From: Metabacillus halosaccharovorans
Lineage (GTDB): Bacteria; Bacillota; Bacilli; Bacillales; Bacillaceae
Assembly: GCF_002019635.1 (NCBI RefSeq)
Contig: NZ_KV917371.1
Coordinates: 2,829,977 to 2,893,976 of the forward strand
Direction: 5' to 3'
DNA: 64,000 bases
Shown here: positions 20,664-29,257 of the stretch, in pieces
Layout: each line of letters starts with the position of its first letter
Numbering within the stretch: position 1 is the first letter of the stretch
Notes under the pieces: generated by a model
The model's database searches: none
What the model was told of the DNA's origin: nothing
What the model saw: the letters and a program-made list of their open reading frames with translations, nothing else
Program-made: the position numbers and the translations under genes

Positions 20664-22457
20664 TTGAGAAAATTATTGAAACATATGTCATTTCGGGCAA
20701 AAATTCTCTCAATCCTCCTCATTTTGACTTTTCTGTTAAGTGGTTTTTCCTTCATTTTGGTACAATCAATTGAAGCTGTTAAAGAAGTGAGTAACAAAAT
20801 AGAGGAGAAGAACGTACCTGAGGTCTATTGGCTTACACAATGGGATAAAGATCTTGCCGTTAGAGAGCTGGTTGTAAAAGAGTACTTAGGAGAAAATTTA
20901 TGCTGTGATTTCGTTGAAGTCTATCAGTCGTATCAATATGAAGAAGAAAATGAAACGTCTGATCAACCTCCTGCTGTTCCTTCTTCCCTAATTAGTATAA
21001 AAAAGGATATAGAATTACTAGACTTTATGGTCATAAATAATATTCAAGGATTATTAGCATACGAAGAGTATGATGAAGCCCGTACATTTATAAGTTCAGT
21101 GTACCTGCCACAACTTGAAGAATTACGGACAGAAATAAATGAAGCGAAGAAACTGGTCTTTACAAAGTTCACTGCACATTCGGACGAGTTTTCTAGTATT
21201 ATCTCAAATGCACTTTGGCTACTCATTAGTATCACAATAGTGGCTATTTGTTTGTCTATTATTGCAGCGTATCGAATAAGTGCAAATTTGACAAAGCCTA
21301 TTGAAACAATGGTTGATAAAGTTGACCTAATTGCCAGAGGCCAGTACGGGCTTACTCTGCCACCCCTGAAACAGGTTGAATTTGAAGAATTGGCGAATTC
21401 CATTAATCAAATGTCCAAGAGCCTGAAAGATTCATTTACAACTATTTTGAATGATAAAATGTATCGCGAGCAAATCGTGAATTCTTTGCCCATTGGTATT
21501 ATAACAATAAATGATGAGTTGTCAGAGCTTAAAATTAATAGAGCAGCTGCTGATATTTTACAATATAACGAAGACATAATAAGTAAGTTTATGAATGAAC
21601 AGATTTATGATGAAAATGAACAGTTTTGGAATATCTTAACTCTTGATTCAAACTTTCATCATAGAAAGATTACATATAAAATTGCAAAAGAAAACAAAGT
21701 CTTGCTCGTTTCTCAAACAGGAATGCACGATCATCAGTGCCAAATTATTGGAAGAATGATTAATTTTGTTGATATGACAGAAACCGAAGAACTAGAGAAA
21801 AGAATGTACCAATCTGAGAAATTAGCAATAGTTGGAGAAATAGCTGCAGGTGCTGCACATGAAATCAGGAATCCTTTGGCTGTTGTCCAAGGCTTCTTAT
21901 CGCTGATGAATCAATCACTGGGGGATAAAGAGAAAAACCAATATCATATGGCTCTACTGATGAAGGAACTTGAACGGATTAACAGTATCATTGAGGAAAT
22001 GTTGCTTTTATCAAAGCCTGGAGCACCAATTAAAAAAGAGGTATGTCTTCAAAGCGTATTGGAAGAGTTTTTACCGTTAATTATTGATTCCTCTGAAGAT
22101 ATTACCATTCATATCAACCTGATTCATAGAACTGTACCAATTGATTCAAAGCAAATGAAGCAGGTTTTTCATAATCTTGTTCGGAACAGTATTGAAGCAA
22201 TGCGCGGCCAGGGAGAAATATGCATTTATTCACAAGTATCTGATAATTACTTTCAGATTTATGTAAAGGATAATGGTCCGGGAATACCATATGATTTAAA
22301 GGAAAAGATTTTTGACCCGTTCACAAGCTCAAAAGAAGATGGAACAGGCTTAGGGTTAATGATTGTAAAAAGAATTGTTGAAAACCATGATGGACATATT
22401 TCCGTCCACGAGACCTCTTCAGACGGTACAATTTTCTTAATAGAGCTTCCATTATAA
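20664..22457 (+). CDS. HAMP-PAS sensor histidine kinase paired with a BMP/Med-like protein
   Basis: 597 aa. Helix 1 (about 14-33), an extracytoplasmic domain of about 150 residues with adjacent Cys80-Cys81, helix 2 (about 183-203), HAMP (about 204-257), PAS (about 265-375), HisKA with His399 in AAGAAHEIRNPLAVVQGFL, then ATPase with NLVRNSIEAM, DNGPGIP and GTGLGLMIVKRI. Start is TTG 20664, backed by AAGGAGG at 20651. The H-box again resembles sporulation kinases and no response regulator is adjacent. The pair looks like a binding protein plus kinase signalling unit, possibly feeding the Spo0A phosphorelay. Confidence 0.88.
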   Translation: MRKLLKHMSFRAKILSILLILTFLLSGFSFILVQSIEAVKEVSNKIEEKNVPEVYWLTQWDKDLAVRELVVKEYLGENLCCDFVEVYQSYQYEEENETSDQPPAVPSSLISIKKDIELLDFMVINNIQGLLAYEEYDEARTFISSVYLPQLEELRTEINEAKKLVFTKFTAHSDEFSSIISNALWLLISITIVAICLSIIAAYRISANLTKPIETMVDKVDLIARGQYGLTLPPLKQVEFEELANSINQMSKSLKDSFTTILNDKMYREQIVNSLPIGIITINDELSELKINRAAADILQYNEDIISKFMNEQIYDENEQFWNILTLDSNFHHRKITYKIAKENKVLLVSQTGMHDHQCQIIGRMINFVDMTETEELEKRMYQSEKLAIVGEIAAGAAHEIRNPLAVVQGFLSLMNQSLGDKEKNQYHMALLMKELERINSIIEEMLLLSKPGAPIKKEVCLQSVLEEFLPLIIDSSEDITIHINLIHRTVPIDSKQMKQVFHNLVRNSIEAMRGQGEICIYSQVSDNYFQIYVKDNGPGIPYDLKEKIFDPFTSSKEDGTGLGLMIVKRIVENHDGHISVHETSSDGTIFLIELPL

Positions 22458-22491
22458 AAAGAAGATGGCTTACGATTGCCATCTTCTTTTT
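22456..22491. terminator. Terminator after the HAMP-PAS kinase gene
   Basis: 14-bp stem AAAAAGAAGATGGC / GCCATCTTCTTTTT, T-run on both strands, so it can also serve glnS, which converges from the right. Confidence 0.9.
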
Positions 22492-22493
22492 AT

Positions 22494-22590
22494 ACTATCA
22501 GAGAGTATTTAAATTTTATGGATGAAAGTATAAGAAAAACTAAGGCTTTCGCCATTAGGACTTGGCGACAAGCTAAATTTTTCTAATAAT
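22494..22590. repeat. Dispersed repeat family C, full copy
   Basis: Contains TTTTATGGATGAAAGTATAA followed by GAAAAAC, shared with 32769-32818, then a palindromic part (GGCTTTCGCC, CTTGGCGACAAGC). It lies between two convergent genes. No protein is encoded. It is a short interspersed element of unknown origin. Confidence 0.5.
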
Positions 22591-22594
22591 GTCA

Positions 22595-24274
22595 CTATTT
22601 TAATTTAAACGAACTTTTCAGAGACACGATCCGATTGAATACCGTTTTTTCTGCTGTTGTGTGCTTAGGATCCACATTAAAGTATCCATGGCGGAAGAAT
22701 TGAAATTTGTCTTGTGGTTGAATATCCTTCATATTCGGTTCAATAAATCCTTGTAAAACTTCCAGTGAGTTTTCATTTATATAATCAAGGAACGTTTTTT
22801 CTTCTGAAGAATCAACTTCATCTTCACCTTCTTCGTCTTTTTGCTTATCAAGGATAAGTGGCTCATATAAACGAAATTCAGCAGGCAATGCATGTTTTGC
22901 ATCAACCCAGTGTAATGTTCCTTTTACTTTACGACCAGTAAAGCCGGTACCACTCTTTGTTTCCGGATCGTAGGTACAATGAATCTCAATCACATTTCCA
23001 TTTTCATCTTTAATCACTTCTTCGCACTTAATGAAATAGGCATGTTTTAATCTTACTTCATTTCCAGGGAACAGACGGAAATACTTTTTGGGAGGGTTTT
23101 CCATGAAGTCCTCCTGCTCAATATAAATTTCACGGGAGAATGGAATTTGTCTTGTTCCCATCTCAGGCACTTCAGGATTAATCTCTGCATCAAGCATTTC
23201 AACTTGATCTTCCGGATAATTGGTAATGACAACTTTCAAAGGCTTCAAGATTCCCATTGTGCGAGGAGCTTGAAGTTTTAAGTCTTCACGGACAAAATGC
23301 TCAAGCATTGCTTCATCTGCAGTAGCAAATCCTTTAGAAACACCTGTTTCTTTTACAAACTCACGAATAGCTTTTGGCGTATATCCTTTTCTACGTAGCC
23401 CGGAGATTGTTGGCATACGTGGATCATCCCATCCATCAACAACCTTTTCATCAACTAGTTGTTTTAATTTTCGCTTACTCATTACTGTATTAGTGATACC
23501 TAAACGACCAAATTCTATTTGCTGAGGTTTATGCTCCATTTCACATTCTTCAATGACCCAATTATAAAGAGGGCGTTGGTCCTCAAACTCTGTTGTACAT
23601 AAGGAATGTGTAATGCCTTCGATTGCATCTTCAAGTGGATGAGCGAATGCATACATAGGATAGATACACCAAGTATCACCAGTATTATGATGAGTAGCAT
23701 GTGAAACACGGTAGATAACAGGATCACGTAAATTTATATTTGGTGATGACATATCAATTTTTGCGCGGAGAACTTTTTCTCCATTGCCAAATTCCCCATT
23801 ACGCATACGCTCAAATAAATCAAGGTTTTCCTCAATAGAGCGATTTCGATATGGACTTTCTTTACCAGGCTCGGTCAATGTACCACGATATTCTCTAATT
23901 TCATCCGCTGTTAAATCATCTACATAGGCTTTTCCTTTTTTGATAAGAAGAACAGCACGATTGTACATTTCTTCAAAATAATCGGATGCAAAGAATAAAC
24001 CGTCCCAGTCGTAGCCTAACCAAGCTACATCTTCTTTAATGGATTCTACATATTCTGTATCTTCTTTTAATGGATTTGTATCATCAAATCGTAAATTTGT
24101 TTTTCCTTTAAATTCATCTGCTAATCCAAAGTTAATAACAATCGATTTTGCATGACCAATATGAAGATAACCATTTGGCTCCGGCGGGAAGCGAGTGTAC
24201 ACATAATCCCGTTTTCCTGTCTCAAGATCCTCTTTAATAATTGTTTTAATAAAGTTTGAGGAATTCTGTTCCAA
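22595..24274 (-). CDS. glnS: Glutaminyl-tRNA synthetase
   Basis: 559 aa class Ic synthetase charging tRNA-Gln directly with glutamine. The HIGH motif is in [15 protein letters not shown], the KMSKS equivalent is VMSKRKL, and [20 protein letters not shown] is the GlnRS-specific stretch; the C-terminal beta-barrel anticodon domains are complete (E. coli GlnRS is about 554 aa). Start is TTG 24274 with GAAAGG about 11 bases upstream; an in-frame TGA sits two codons further up. B. subtilis lacks GlnRS and makes Gln-tRNA through GatCAB, so this gene looks acquired; its sequence is strikingly like proteobacterial GlnRS. No T-box leader was seen, only a simple promoter. Confidence 0.97.
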   Translation of the reverse strand: MEQNSSNFIKTIIKEDLETGKRDYVYTRFPPEPNGYLHIGHAKSIVINFGLADEFKGKTNLRFDDTNPLKEDTEYVESIKEDVAWLGYDWDGLFFASDYFEEMYNRAVLLIKKGKAYVDDLTADEIREYRGTLTEPGKESPYRNRSIEENLDLFERMRNGEFGNGEKVLRAKIDMSSPNINLRDPVIYRVSHATHHNTGDTWCIYPMYAFAHPLEDAIEGITHSLCTTEFEDQRPLYNWVIEECEMEHKPQQIEFGRLGITNTVMSKRKLKQLVDEKVVDGWDDPRMPTISGLRRKGYTPKAIREFVKETGVSKGFATADEAMLEHFVREDLKLQAPRTMGILKPLKVVITNYPEDQVEMLDAEINPEVPEMGTRQIPFSREIYIEQEDFMENPPKKYFRLFPGNEVRLKHAYFIKCEEVIKDENGNVIEIHCTYDPETKSGTGFTGRKVKGTLHWVDAKHALPAEFRLYEPLILDKQKDEEGEDEVDSSEEKTFLDYINENSLEVLQGFIEPNMKDIQPQDKFQFFRHGYFNVDPKHTTAEKTVFNRIVSLKSSFKLK

Positions 24275-24321
24275 ATCAGATCAAACCTTTCTTTTATATG
24301 TAAGAATAAATTCTACCCTCC

Positions 24322-24350
24322 ATTATACCAATAGATAATAAAAAGGTTAA
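24322..24350 (-). promoter_or_regulatory. Sigma-A-type promoter of glnS
   Basis: On the minus strand, TTAACC (24350-24345) and TATAAT (24327-24322) are separated by 17 bp and lie about 50 bases before the TTG start. Confidence 0.65.
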
Positions 24351-24469
24351 TTTACTTGCAGTATTTATTTGTAATAGTATATATAATTGCTACATGAATC
24401 AATGTGTATACAAGAATTGAAGAAAAGATAAGCTGTTTTCTGAAAGAATTTCATTTAGATCCTAGTTTG

Positions 24470-24500
24470 AATCTTGTGTCTGGAGCGAAATGGAACGAAC
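24470..24500. repeat. Dispersed repeat family B, right-end fragment
   Basis: About 31 bases match the right end of the family B element at 41800-41931 (CTTGTGTCTGGAGCG then AATGGAACGAAC). Only this end is present. The rest of 24351-24618 holds nothing else I can recognise. Confidence 0.6.
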
Positions 24501-24618
24501 TAAATATTACATGTAACTTTATTAAAAGACTATAGTACGCAAAAAAACGAAAGGGAAGTTAAGTGTATGCATCTTAACCAGTTGTGCAAAATAACAAAGT
24601 CTGGTAGGAGGTGAGAGT

Positions 24619-24744
24619 ATGCCAAATAGAAACGATAATAAATTCAGAAAGATTGAATCTGAAAGTCAAAAACAAGGTAAATCTCAAGAAGAATATGCGG
24701 CAGAGTTAGCGAACAACAAAATGAAAGCACAGAAAAGAAAATAA
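24619..24744 (+). CDS. Small hydrophilic protein, function unknown
   Basis: 41 residues (MPNRNDNKFRKIESESQKQG onward), rich in Lys, Gln, Asn and Glu, no hydrophobic segment. A very good AGGAGGTGAG stands just before the ATG and a terminator follows the stop, which supports a real gene. The composition and size resemble small spore proteins of Bacillus, but no SASP motif is clear, so the name is left open. Confidence 0.6.
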   Translation: MPNRNDNKFRKIESESQKQGKSQEEYAAELANNKMKAQKRK

Positions 24745-24755
24745 TAATTCAAATG

Positions 24756-24778
24756 GGCAAGCATAAATGCTTGTCTTT
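24756..24778 (+). terminator. Terminator after the 41-residue gene
   Basis: GGCAAGCAT / ATGCTTGTC (one G-T pair), two-base loop, then TTT. Confidence 0.65.
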
Positions 24779-24851
24779 ACTATTTAAAAAATGTAAGCAT
24801 TTTATTATAAAAGTATAATAAATTCTGATAGTATAAATATTCAAATAATGG

Positions 24852-24880
24852 TTGACATTCATTCTATACCGGATTAAAGT
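24852..24880 (+). promoter_or_regulatory. Sigma-A-type promoter of the SAM riboswitch operon
   Basis: Perfect -35 TTGACA (24852-24857), 17-bp spacer, -10 TAAAGT (24875-24880). Transcription would begin about 30 bases before the riboswitch aptamer. Confidence 0.7.
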
Positions 24881-24916
24881 ATATGTATTGTTATTTTACT
24901 TAATCGCATAAAAACA

Positions 24917-25080
24917 TCTCTTATCAAGAGTGGCAGAGGGACTGGCCCGATGATGCCCGGCAACCGTTCTATTTCCGAATAGAATTGGTGCTAAATCCTG
25001 CAAAGCTGTATGGCTTTGAAAGATAAGAGAGGAGACTCCTATTATTGTGGTGAAACCTCTCTGTCTTAGAGAGGTTTTTT
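24917..25080 (+). ncRNA. SAM-I (S-box) riboswitch with terminator
   Basis: The aptamer starts with CTCTTATCAAGAG-TGGCAGAGGGA and contains the conserved GCCCGATGATGCCCGGCAACC core and GGTGCTAAATCCTGCAA, closing with AGATAAGAG, which pairs back to the first arm (P1). The expression platform is a terminator, AACCTCTCT / AGAGAGGTT with six T (25054-25080). High S-adenosylmethionine should terminate transcription; low SAM permits expression of the ABC transporter genes that follow at 25167. Confidence 0.96.
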
Positions 25081-25166
25081 GTGTTACCCGGACTTGTGAA
25101 ATTAGAGAGAACAAGTTCAAGGCATGAGTAAATCATATTCTATTAATTGAGGGGAGCAATGCAGCT

Positions 25167-26294
25167 ATGAAGAACAAACTATTTAACACATTATTTATTT
25201 TAACATTGGTATTAACCGTATTTGTTTCAGGGTGTTCATCTAGTAATGGCGGAACGAATGAGTCGACAAAATCAAAAGGAAATCCTGACGTGTCACTCGA
25301 TAATGTGCCTGAAAGATTTAAAGATGGTGAAGAAGTAAAAATTAAAGTAATCCGCAAAATTGGCGGGGATGATCATACAGCTCAATTTCTAGCAGGAGCT
25401 AAAGAAGAAGGGGAAGCATTAGGCTTCCAAGTTGATGTGTTCACAGCAAATGGTGACACAGCTAAATTCCATGATGCCATCGCACAAGGACTTGAGGAAG
25501 ATTATGATGGATTTATCATTTCTCATGGTGATGACGAAGCAACAATTAATGCTGTGCAAAAGTTGGTTGATGCAGGTAAAAGTGTTGTTACATTTGACTC
25601 AATTGATGGATTATCAAAAATTAATGGAGTGACATTAACTTCACAGGATGATGAAGCACTGGCTAAATTAGCTTTAGATCAATTAGTGAAAGAGACAAAA
25701 GGTGAAGCGAATATCGTATACCTTTGGGTTGACGGGTTCCCTCCAATGGTTAGAAGAAATGCTGTTTACCAAGATGTTTTAAAGAATAATCCGGGAATTA
25801 AAGAAGTAGAGCGCTTTGGTATTGCATCTGCAGATACATCTGTTCAAACGCAAAACGCTGTTGCTTCTATGCTTAATAAGCACCCGAAAGGTGAAATTGA
25901 TGCGATTTTCGCAACATGGGATGCATTTGCGATCGGTGCAGCACGTGCCATTAAAGAAGCTGGAAGAGATGAAATTAAGATTTATGGTATTGATGTTTCG
26001 AATGCGGATCTACAAGAAATGCAAAATGAAGCAAGCTCATGGAAATACACGGCAGCTGTTGATCCCAAGCTTATCGGTGCAGTGGACATGAGAATTTTGG
26101 CTAAAAAACTTGCTGATGAAGAAACACCTGAAACATATAATCTTGAAGCATCACTTATTTCACAAGATGCGTTACTTCAATCGAATGAGCCTATTAATAT
26201 GGTGAATTTAGCTGACACTGTGGAAGGTTGGGGTCAGTCAGATGCATTTGAAGAAGAATGGATGAAAACATTAAAAGAATATTATAAGAAATAA
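25167..26294 (+). CDS. Ribose-type ABC transporter substrate-binding lipoprotein, SAM-riboswitch controlled
   Basis: 375 aa; lipoprotein signal with VSGC at about residue 23 and a periplasmic-binding-protein-like I domain (Peripla_BP_4): FLAGAKEEGEALGFQVDV, GFIISHGDDEATINAVQKLV, IYGIDVSNADLQEM. Such proteins bind pentoses or nucleoside-like ligands. As first gene of an S-box operon, the ligand is probably a sugar linked to methionine/SAM metabolism, for example methylthioribose; this is inference. The hairpin at 26310 between it and the ATPase gene would favour excess binding protein. Confidence 0.88.
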   Translation: MKNKLFNTLFILTLVLTVFVSGCSSSNGGTNESTKSKGNPDVSLDNVPERFKDGEEVKIKVIRKIGGDDHTAQFLAGAKEEGEALGFQVDVFTANGDTAKFHDAIAQGLEEDYDGFIISHGDDEATINAVQKLVDAGKSVVTFDSIDGLSKINGVTLTSQDDEALAKLALDQLVKETKGEANIVYLWVDGFPPMVRRNAVYQDVLKNNPGIKEVERFGIASADTSVQTQNAVASMLNKHPKGEIDAIFATWDAFAIGAARAIKEAGRDEIKIYGIDVSNADLQEMQNEASSWKYTAAVDPKLIGAVDMRILAKKLADEETPETYNLEASLISQDALLQSNEPINMVNLADTVEGWGQSDAFEEEWMKTLKEYYKK

Positions 26295-26309
26295 TATCTC
26301 TAGCAGGGA

Positions 26310-26359
26310 ACGGGTGGAAGTCGAGTTCATACTCTCGAAACACCCGTCTCTCCTTTTTT
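26310..26359 (+). terminator. Partial terminator between binding-protein and ATPase genes
   Basis: Two-part stem: ACGGGTG with CACCCGT and an inner TCGAG/CTCGA, followed after seven bases by six T. Its position suits read-through attenuation rather than complete termination. Confidence 0.65.
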
Positions 26360-26430
26360 CCTCTATATAAACCTCCAATTAAGAATTCCAATAAAACCAT
26401 AAACAGATCAATTAGGAAGGAGGAAGGACA

Positions 26431-27936
26431 ATGAATACATCAGTATTAAATATGAGAGAAATTTCAATTGAGTTTCCTGGAGTAAAAGCACTTGACTCTG
26501 TTGATTTTACGATGAAAAGCGGTACGACTCATGCACTAATTGGAGCAAATGGTGCCGGAAAATCGACTCTAATGAAAGTTTTATCAGGTGCCTACAATCA
26601 TTTCACAGGACAAATTCAAATAGACGGCAAAGAAGTGTTAATTAAAGACCCTAAGGATGCACAAGTACTAGGTATTCAAATTGTTCACCAGGAAGTGGAT
26701 ACAGCACTTATCCCATATTTAACAGTAGGAGAGAACATTATGCTCACCAAAACAGTGAGTGAAATGGGAAAGAGGCAATTCATTCGCTGGAAGCAAATCC
26801 ATCAACAAGCAACTGAAATTTTAAATAGTTTAAATATAAAGGTGTCATCTAAAAAGCTGGTAAGTGAACTGACTCTTGCAGAAAAACAGATGGTACTGAT
26901 TGCAAGAACAGTCTCGTCAAAATGTAAATACCTTATCCTCGATGAGCCAACTGCACCATTAAGTCATGCTGAGACAAAGGAATTATTCAGGATTGTTCGT
27001 GATTTAAAGGAGAAAAATGTCGGAATTATCTTTATTTCACACCGTCTTCCTGAAATATTTGAGATTTGTGATGAGATTACAATCATGAGAAACGGAATGC
27101 TTGTCACACATGAACGTATTCGTGAGACGACTCCTAATAAAGTAATAGAGAACATGCTTGGCAGAGAGCTAGAAGAGCAGTTTCCGGAGAGAACATTTCA
27201 AATTGGTGAAACGATCCTGGAGGTCAACCATCTACACGATGATGAAAAACTATCAGATGTTTCCCTGCATGTAAGACAAGGTGAGATTATTGGAATCGCG
27301 GGCTTAGTTGGAGCAGGTAAAACAGAGCTATGTAAAACCTTGTTTGGTGAAAAGAAACTTACATCAGGAGAAATAAAGCTGCATGGTAAAAAACTAAAAA
27401 TGGCCAACCCCTATCAAGCAGTTAAACAGGGGATTGCCTTGGTTCCTGAAGAAAGACGAAAAGAAGGAATCCTGGTAGAAGAGTCTGTTGTAACGAATTT
27501 AACGGCTGCAAACCTGGGAGCTTTCACTAGTGCACTTAGCTTTGTTAAGCGTAAAGCTGAAAAGCAACAAGCTGTTGAGCTTATTAAAAGCCTTGGAATA
27601 AAAACACCATCAGATGAAACGAAAGTGAAAAATCTTTCTGGTGGAAATCAACAGAAAATTGCAATAGGAAAATGGCTTATTACAGATGCCGATGTTTATA
27701 TTTTTGATGAACCTACAAAAGGAGTAGATGTAGGAGCGAAAAAGGATATTTTTGAACTCATATGTGAGTTGGCGAAAAGGGGAAAGGCTATTCTTTATGC
27801 CTCTTCAGAATTAGCCGAAATAATCGGGATTACAAATCGCTTATATGTTTTGTACGACGGTAAGGTTGTTAAAGAAGTAAATACAGATATAACGAACGAA
27901 GAAGACCTATTATTTTATTCAACAGGAGGCAACTAA
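26431..27936 (+). CDS. Ribose-type ABC transporter ATPase (RbsA/MglA-like, two domains)
   Basis: 501 aa with two ABC domains, as in sugar importers of the RbsA class. The first has Walker A GANGAGKST, signature-like SELTLAEKQM and Walker B LILDEPTAPLS; the second has a Walker A-like GLVGAGKTEL, signature LSGGNQQK and FDEPTKGVDVG. It energises uptake through the next gene's permease. AGGAAGGAGG precedes the ATG and the permease gene starts 1 bp after its stop. Confidence 0.93.
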   Translation: MNTSVLNMREISIEFPGVKALDSVDFTMKSGTTHALIGANGAGKSTLMKVLSGAYNHFTGQIQIDGKEVLIKDPKDAQVLGIQIVHQEVDTALIPYLTVGENIMLTKTVSEMGKRQFIRWKQIHQQATEILNSLNIKVSSKKLVSELTLAEKQMVLIARTVSSKCKYLILDEPTAPLSHAETKELFRIVRDLKEKNVGIIFISHRLPEIFEICDEITIMRNGMLVTHERIRETTPNKVIENMLGRELEEQFPERTFQIGETILEVNHLHDDEKLSDVSLHVRQGEIIGIAGLVGAGKTELCKTLFGEKKLTSGEIKLHGKKLKMANPYQAVKQGIALVPEERRKEGILVEESVVTNLTAANLGAFTSALSFVKRKAEKQQAVELIKSLGIKTPSDETKVKNLSGGNQQKIAIGKWLITDADVYIFDEPTKGVDVGAKKDIFELICELAKRGKAILYASSELAEIIGITNRLYVLYDGKVVKEVNTDITNEEDLLFYSTGGN

Positions 27937-27937
27937 G

Positions 27938-28936
27938 ATGACTGAATTAAATCCTGTGCAAACCAATAAAGTGAAAAGATCATTTGATTTATTTCAATTT
28001 CTGTATAAATACGGAACAATTTTAACGATCTTTATTCTCATCATCGTGTTTGCAGTTTCTAATCCAACTTTTATTCAAGGAAATAATATTATTAATATAT
28101 TACGCTCAATCTCTATTGTAACGATTATCGCAATCGGAATTACCATCTCTCTTTCTGTAAATGGATTCGACTTATCTGTAGGATCTGTTGCTTCATTATC
28201 TAATGCGATTGTCATTTCAATGTTTGTCTGGTTCTCACAGAACACACTCATTGCCATATTTTCAGCTATAATTGCTTCATTATTAGTTGGGGTACTAAAT
28301 TCATTTATTATAGTGAAATTAAAAGTTCCCGATATGTTAATAACTCTTGCAACGATGTTTATTGTGCAGGGAATTGCTTTAACATATACGAAAGGTGCAA
28401 CTGTATCACAAAATATGGTCATGCCTGACGGAACATTTGCAACAGGTCTTATAAGTCCGGTTTTTGAGCATATCGGACAAGTACCATGGATTATTGTCAT
28501 TATGGTGGTCGTAGTGATTGCTGTTCATATCTTTTTAACGTACACAAAGCATGGGCGATATATGTATGTAATCGGAGGGAATATTGAAGCGGCAAGATTA
28601 TCTGGAATTCCTGTTAATAAATATAAAGTAGCAGCTTATCTTTTATCTGCTCTTTTTGCATCAATCGGAGGAATTGTATTGGCATCAAGAGTCATGACAG
28701 CGGAGATCAACGCTGGAGCACCTTATCTTATGGATTCAGTTGCCGCTGCATTTATTGGATTTTCTGTACTTGGGGCAGGAAAGCCAAATGCTTTTGGAAC
28801 ATTTGTCGGTGCTGTTTTAATTGGTATATTACAGAATGGACTTGTTATGATGTCCGTACCTTATTATGCAATGGATATTGTGAAAGGAACGGTTCTGGCG
28901 TTTGCCCTTGCTCTTACTTACTACAAGCAAAAATAG
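27938..28936 (+). CDS. Ribose-type ABC transporter permease (RbsC-like)
   Basis: 332 aa with eight to ten helices of the BPD_transp_2 family; ISLSVNGFDLSVGSVASLSN and YVIGGNIEAARLSGIPVNKY are the conserved segments, the latter contacting the ATPase. It completes a three-gene importer under SAM riboswitch control. RBS GGAGG overlaps the end of the ATPase gene. A terminator follows immediately. Confidence 0.93.
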   Translation: MTELNPVQTNKVKRSFDLFQFLYKYGTILTIFILIIVFAVSNPTFIQGNNIINILRSISIVTIIAIGITISLSVNGFDLSVGSVASLSNAIVISMFVWFSQNTLIAIFSAIIASLLVGVLNSFIIVKLKVPDMLITLATMFIVQGIALTYTKGATVSQNMVMPDGTFATGLISPVFEHIGQVPWIIVIMVVVVIAVHIFLTYTKHGRYMYVIGGNIEAARLSGIPVNKYKVAAYLLSALFASIGGIVLASRVMTAEINAGAPYLMDSVAAAFIGFSVLGAGKPNAFGTFVGAVLIGILQNGLVMMSVPYYAMDIVKGTVLAFALALTYYKQK

Positions 28937-28963
28937 CTGCTGATTGAATCAGCAGTTTTTTTT
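28937..28963 (+). terminator. Terminator of the S-box ABC operon
   Basis: CTGCTGAT / ATCAGCAG stem followed by eight T. Confidence 0.85.
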
Positions 28964-28990
28964 GTCGTCCAGGAAATTATAAAATTCTTG

Positions 28991-29136
28991 AACTGTGGAT
29001 AAGTGCGCGACATCCAGCTCCAGCGCCTAGCCCCTCTAGGGTCTAGCCACAAAGGAATTGAAGACAAAGAACGTCTTCTATTCCTTTGTGGCTTATTTGC
29101 CCGAGGCTGATCAAGGCGCTTGCGCTTTTGTTCTGG
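28991..29136. repeat. Dispersed palindromic repeat family A, copy 1
   Basis: Begins CTGTGGAT, then CATCCAGCTCCAGCGCCTAG, a long central palindrome (GCCACAAAGGAATTGAAGAC pairs with GTCTTC plus ATTCCTTTGTGGC) and ends GGCGCTTGCGCTTTTGTTC. The same element recurs at 59771-59920 and in variant form at 59953-60076. It has no coding content and fills most of the gap between two operons. Confidence 0.8.
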
Positions 29137-29257
29137 AAAAATGTCGAATTCCACCGACAAATTATTCGTATATTTCCCAGGAAAGGAATTTTTCTGTGAA
29201 TTTTAGACAAGCCTTGCGTTATAATTGGAAATAATTGAAATAGTTAGGGTGGAAGCT

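Noticed and set aside
24275..24620. T-box leader for glnS
   Set aside because: No AGGGUGG-type T-box sequence or specifier-loop structure on the minus strand; the promoter lies only about 50 bases from the start.
24896..25120. Minus-strand open frame antisense to the riboswitch
   Set aside because: The plus strand carries a textbook SAM-I aptamer and terminator here; the antisense frame is a by-product.
25167..28936. Autoinducer-2 (Lsr) importer
   Set aside because: The three proteins are similar in type, but no lsrK/lsrF/lsrG-like genes are nearby and the operon is under a SAM riboswitch.
28921..29160. Minus-strand open frame of about 79 codons
   Set aside because: Built from the terminator and the family A repeat; no RBS, no conserved protein features.
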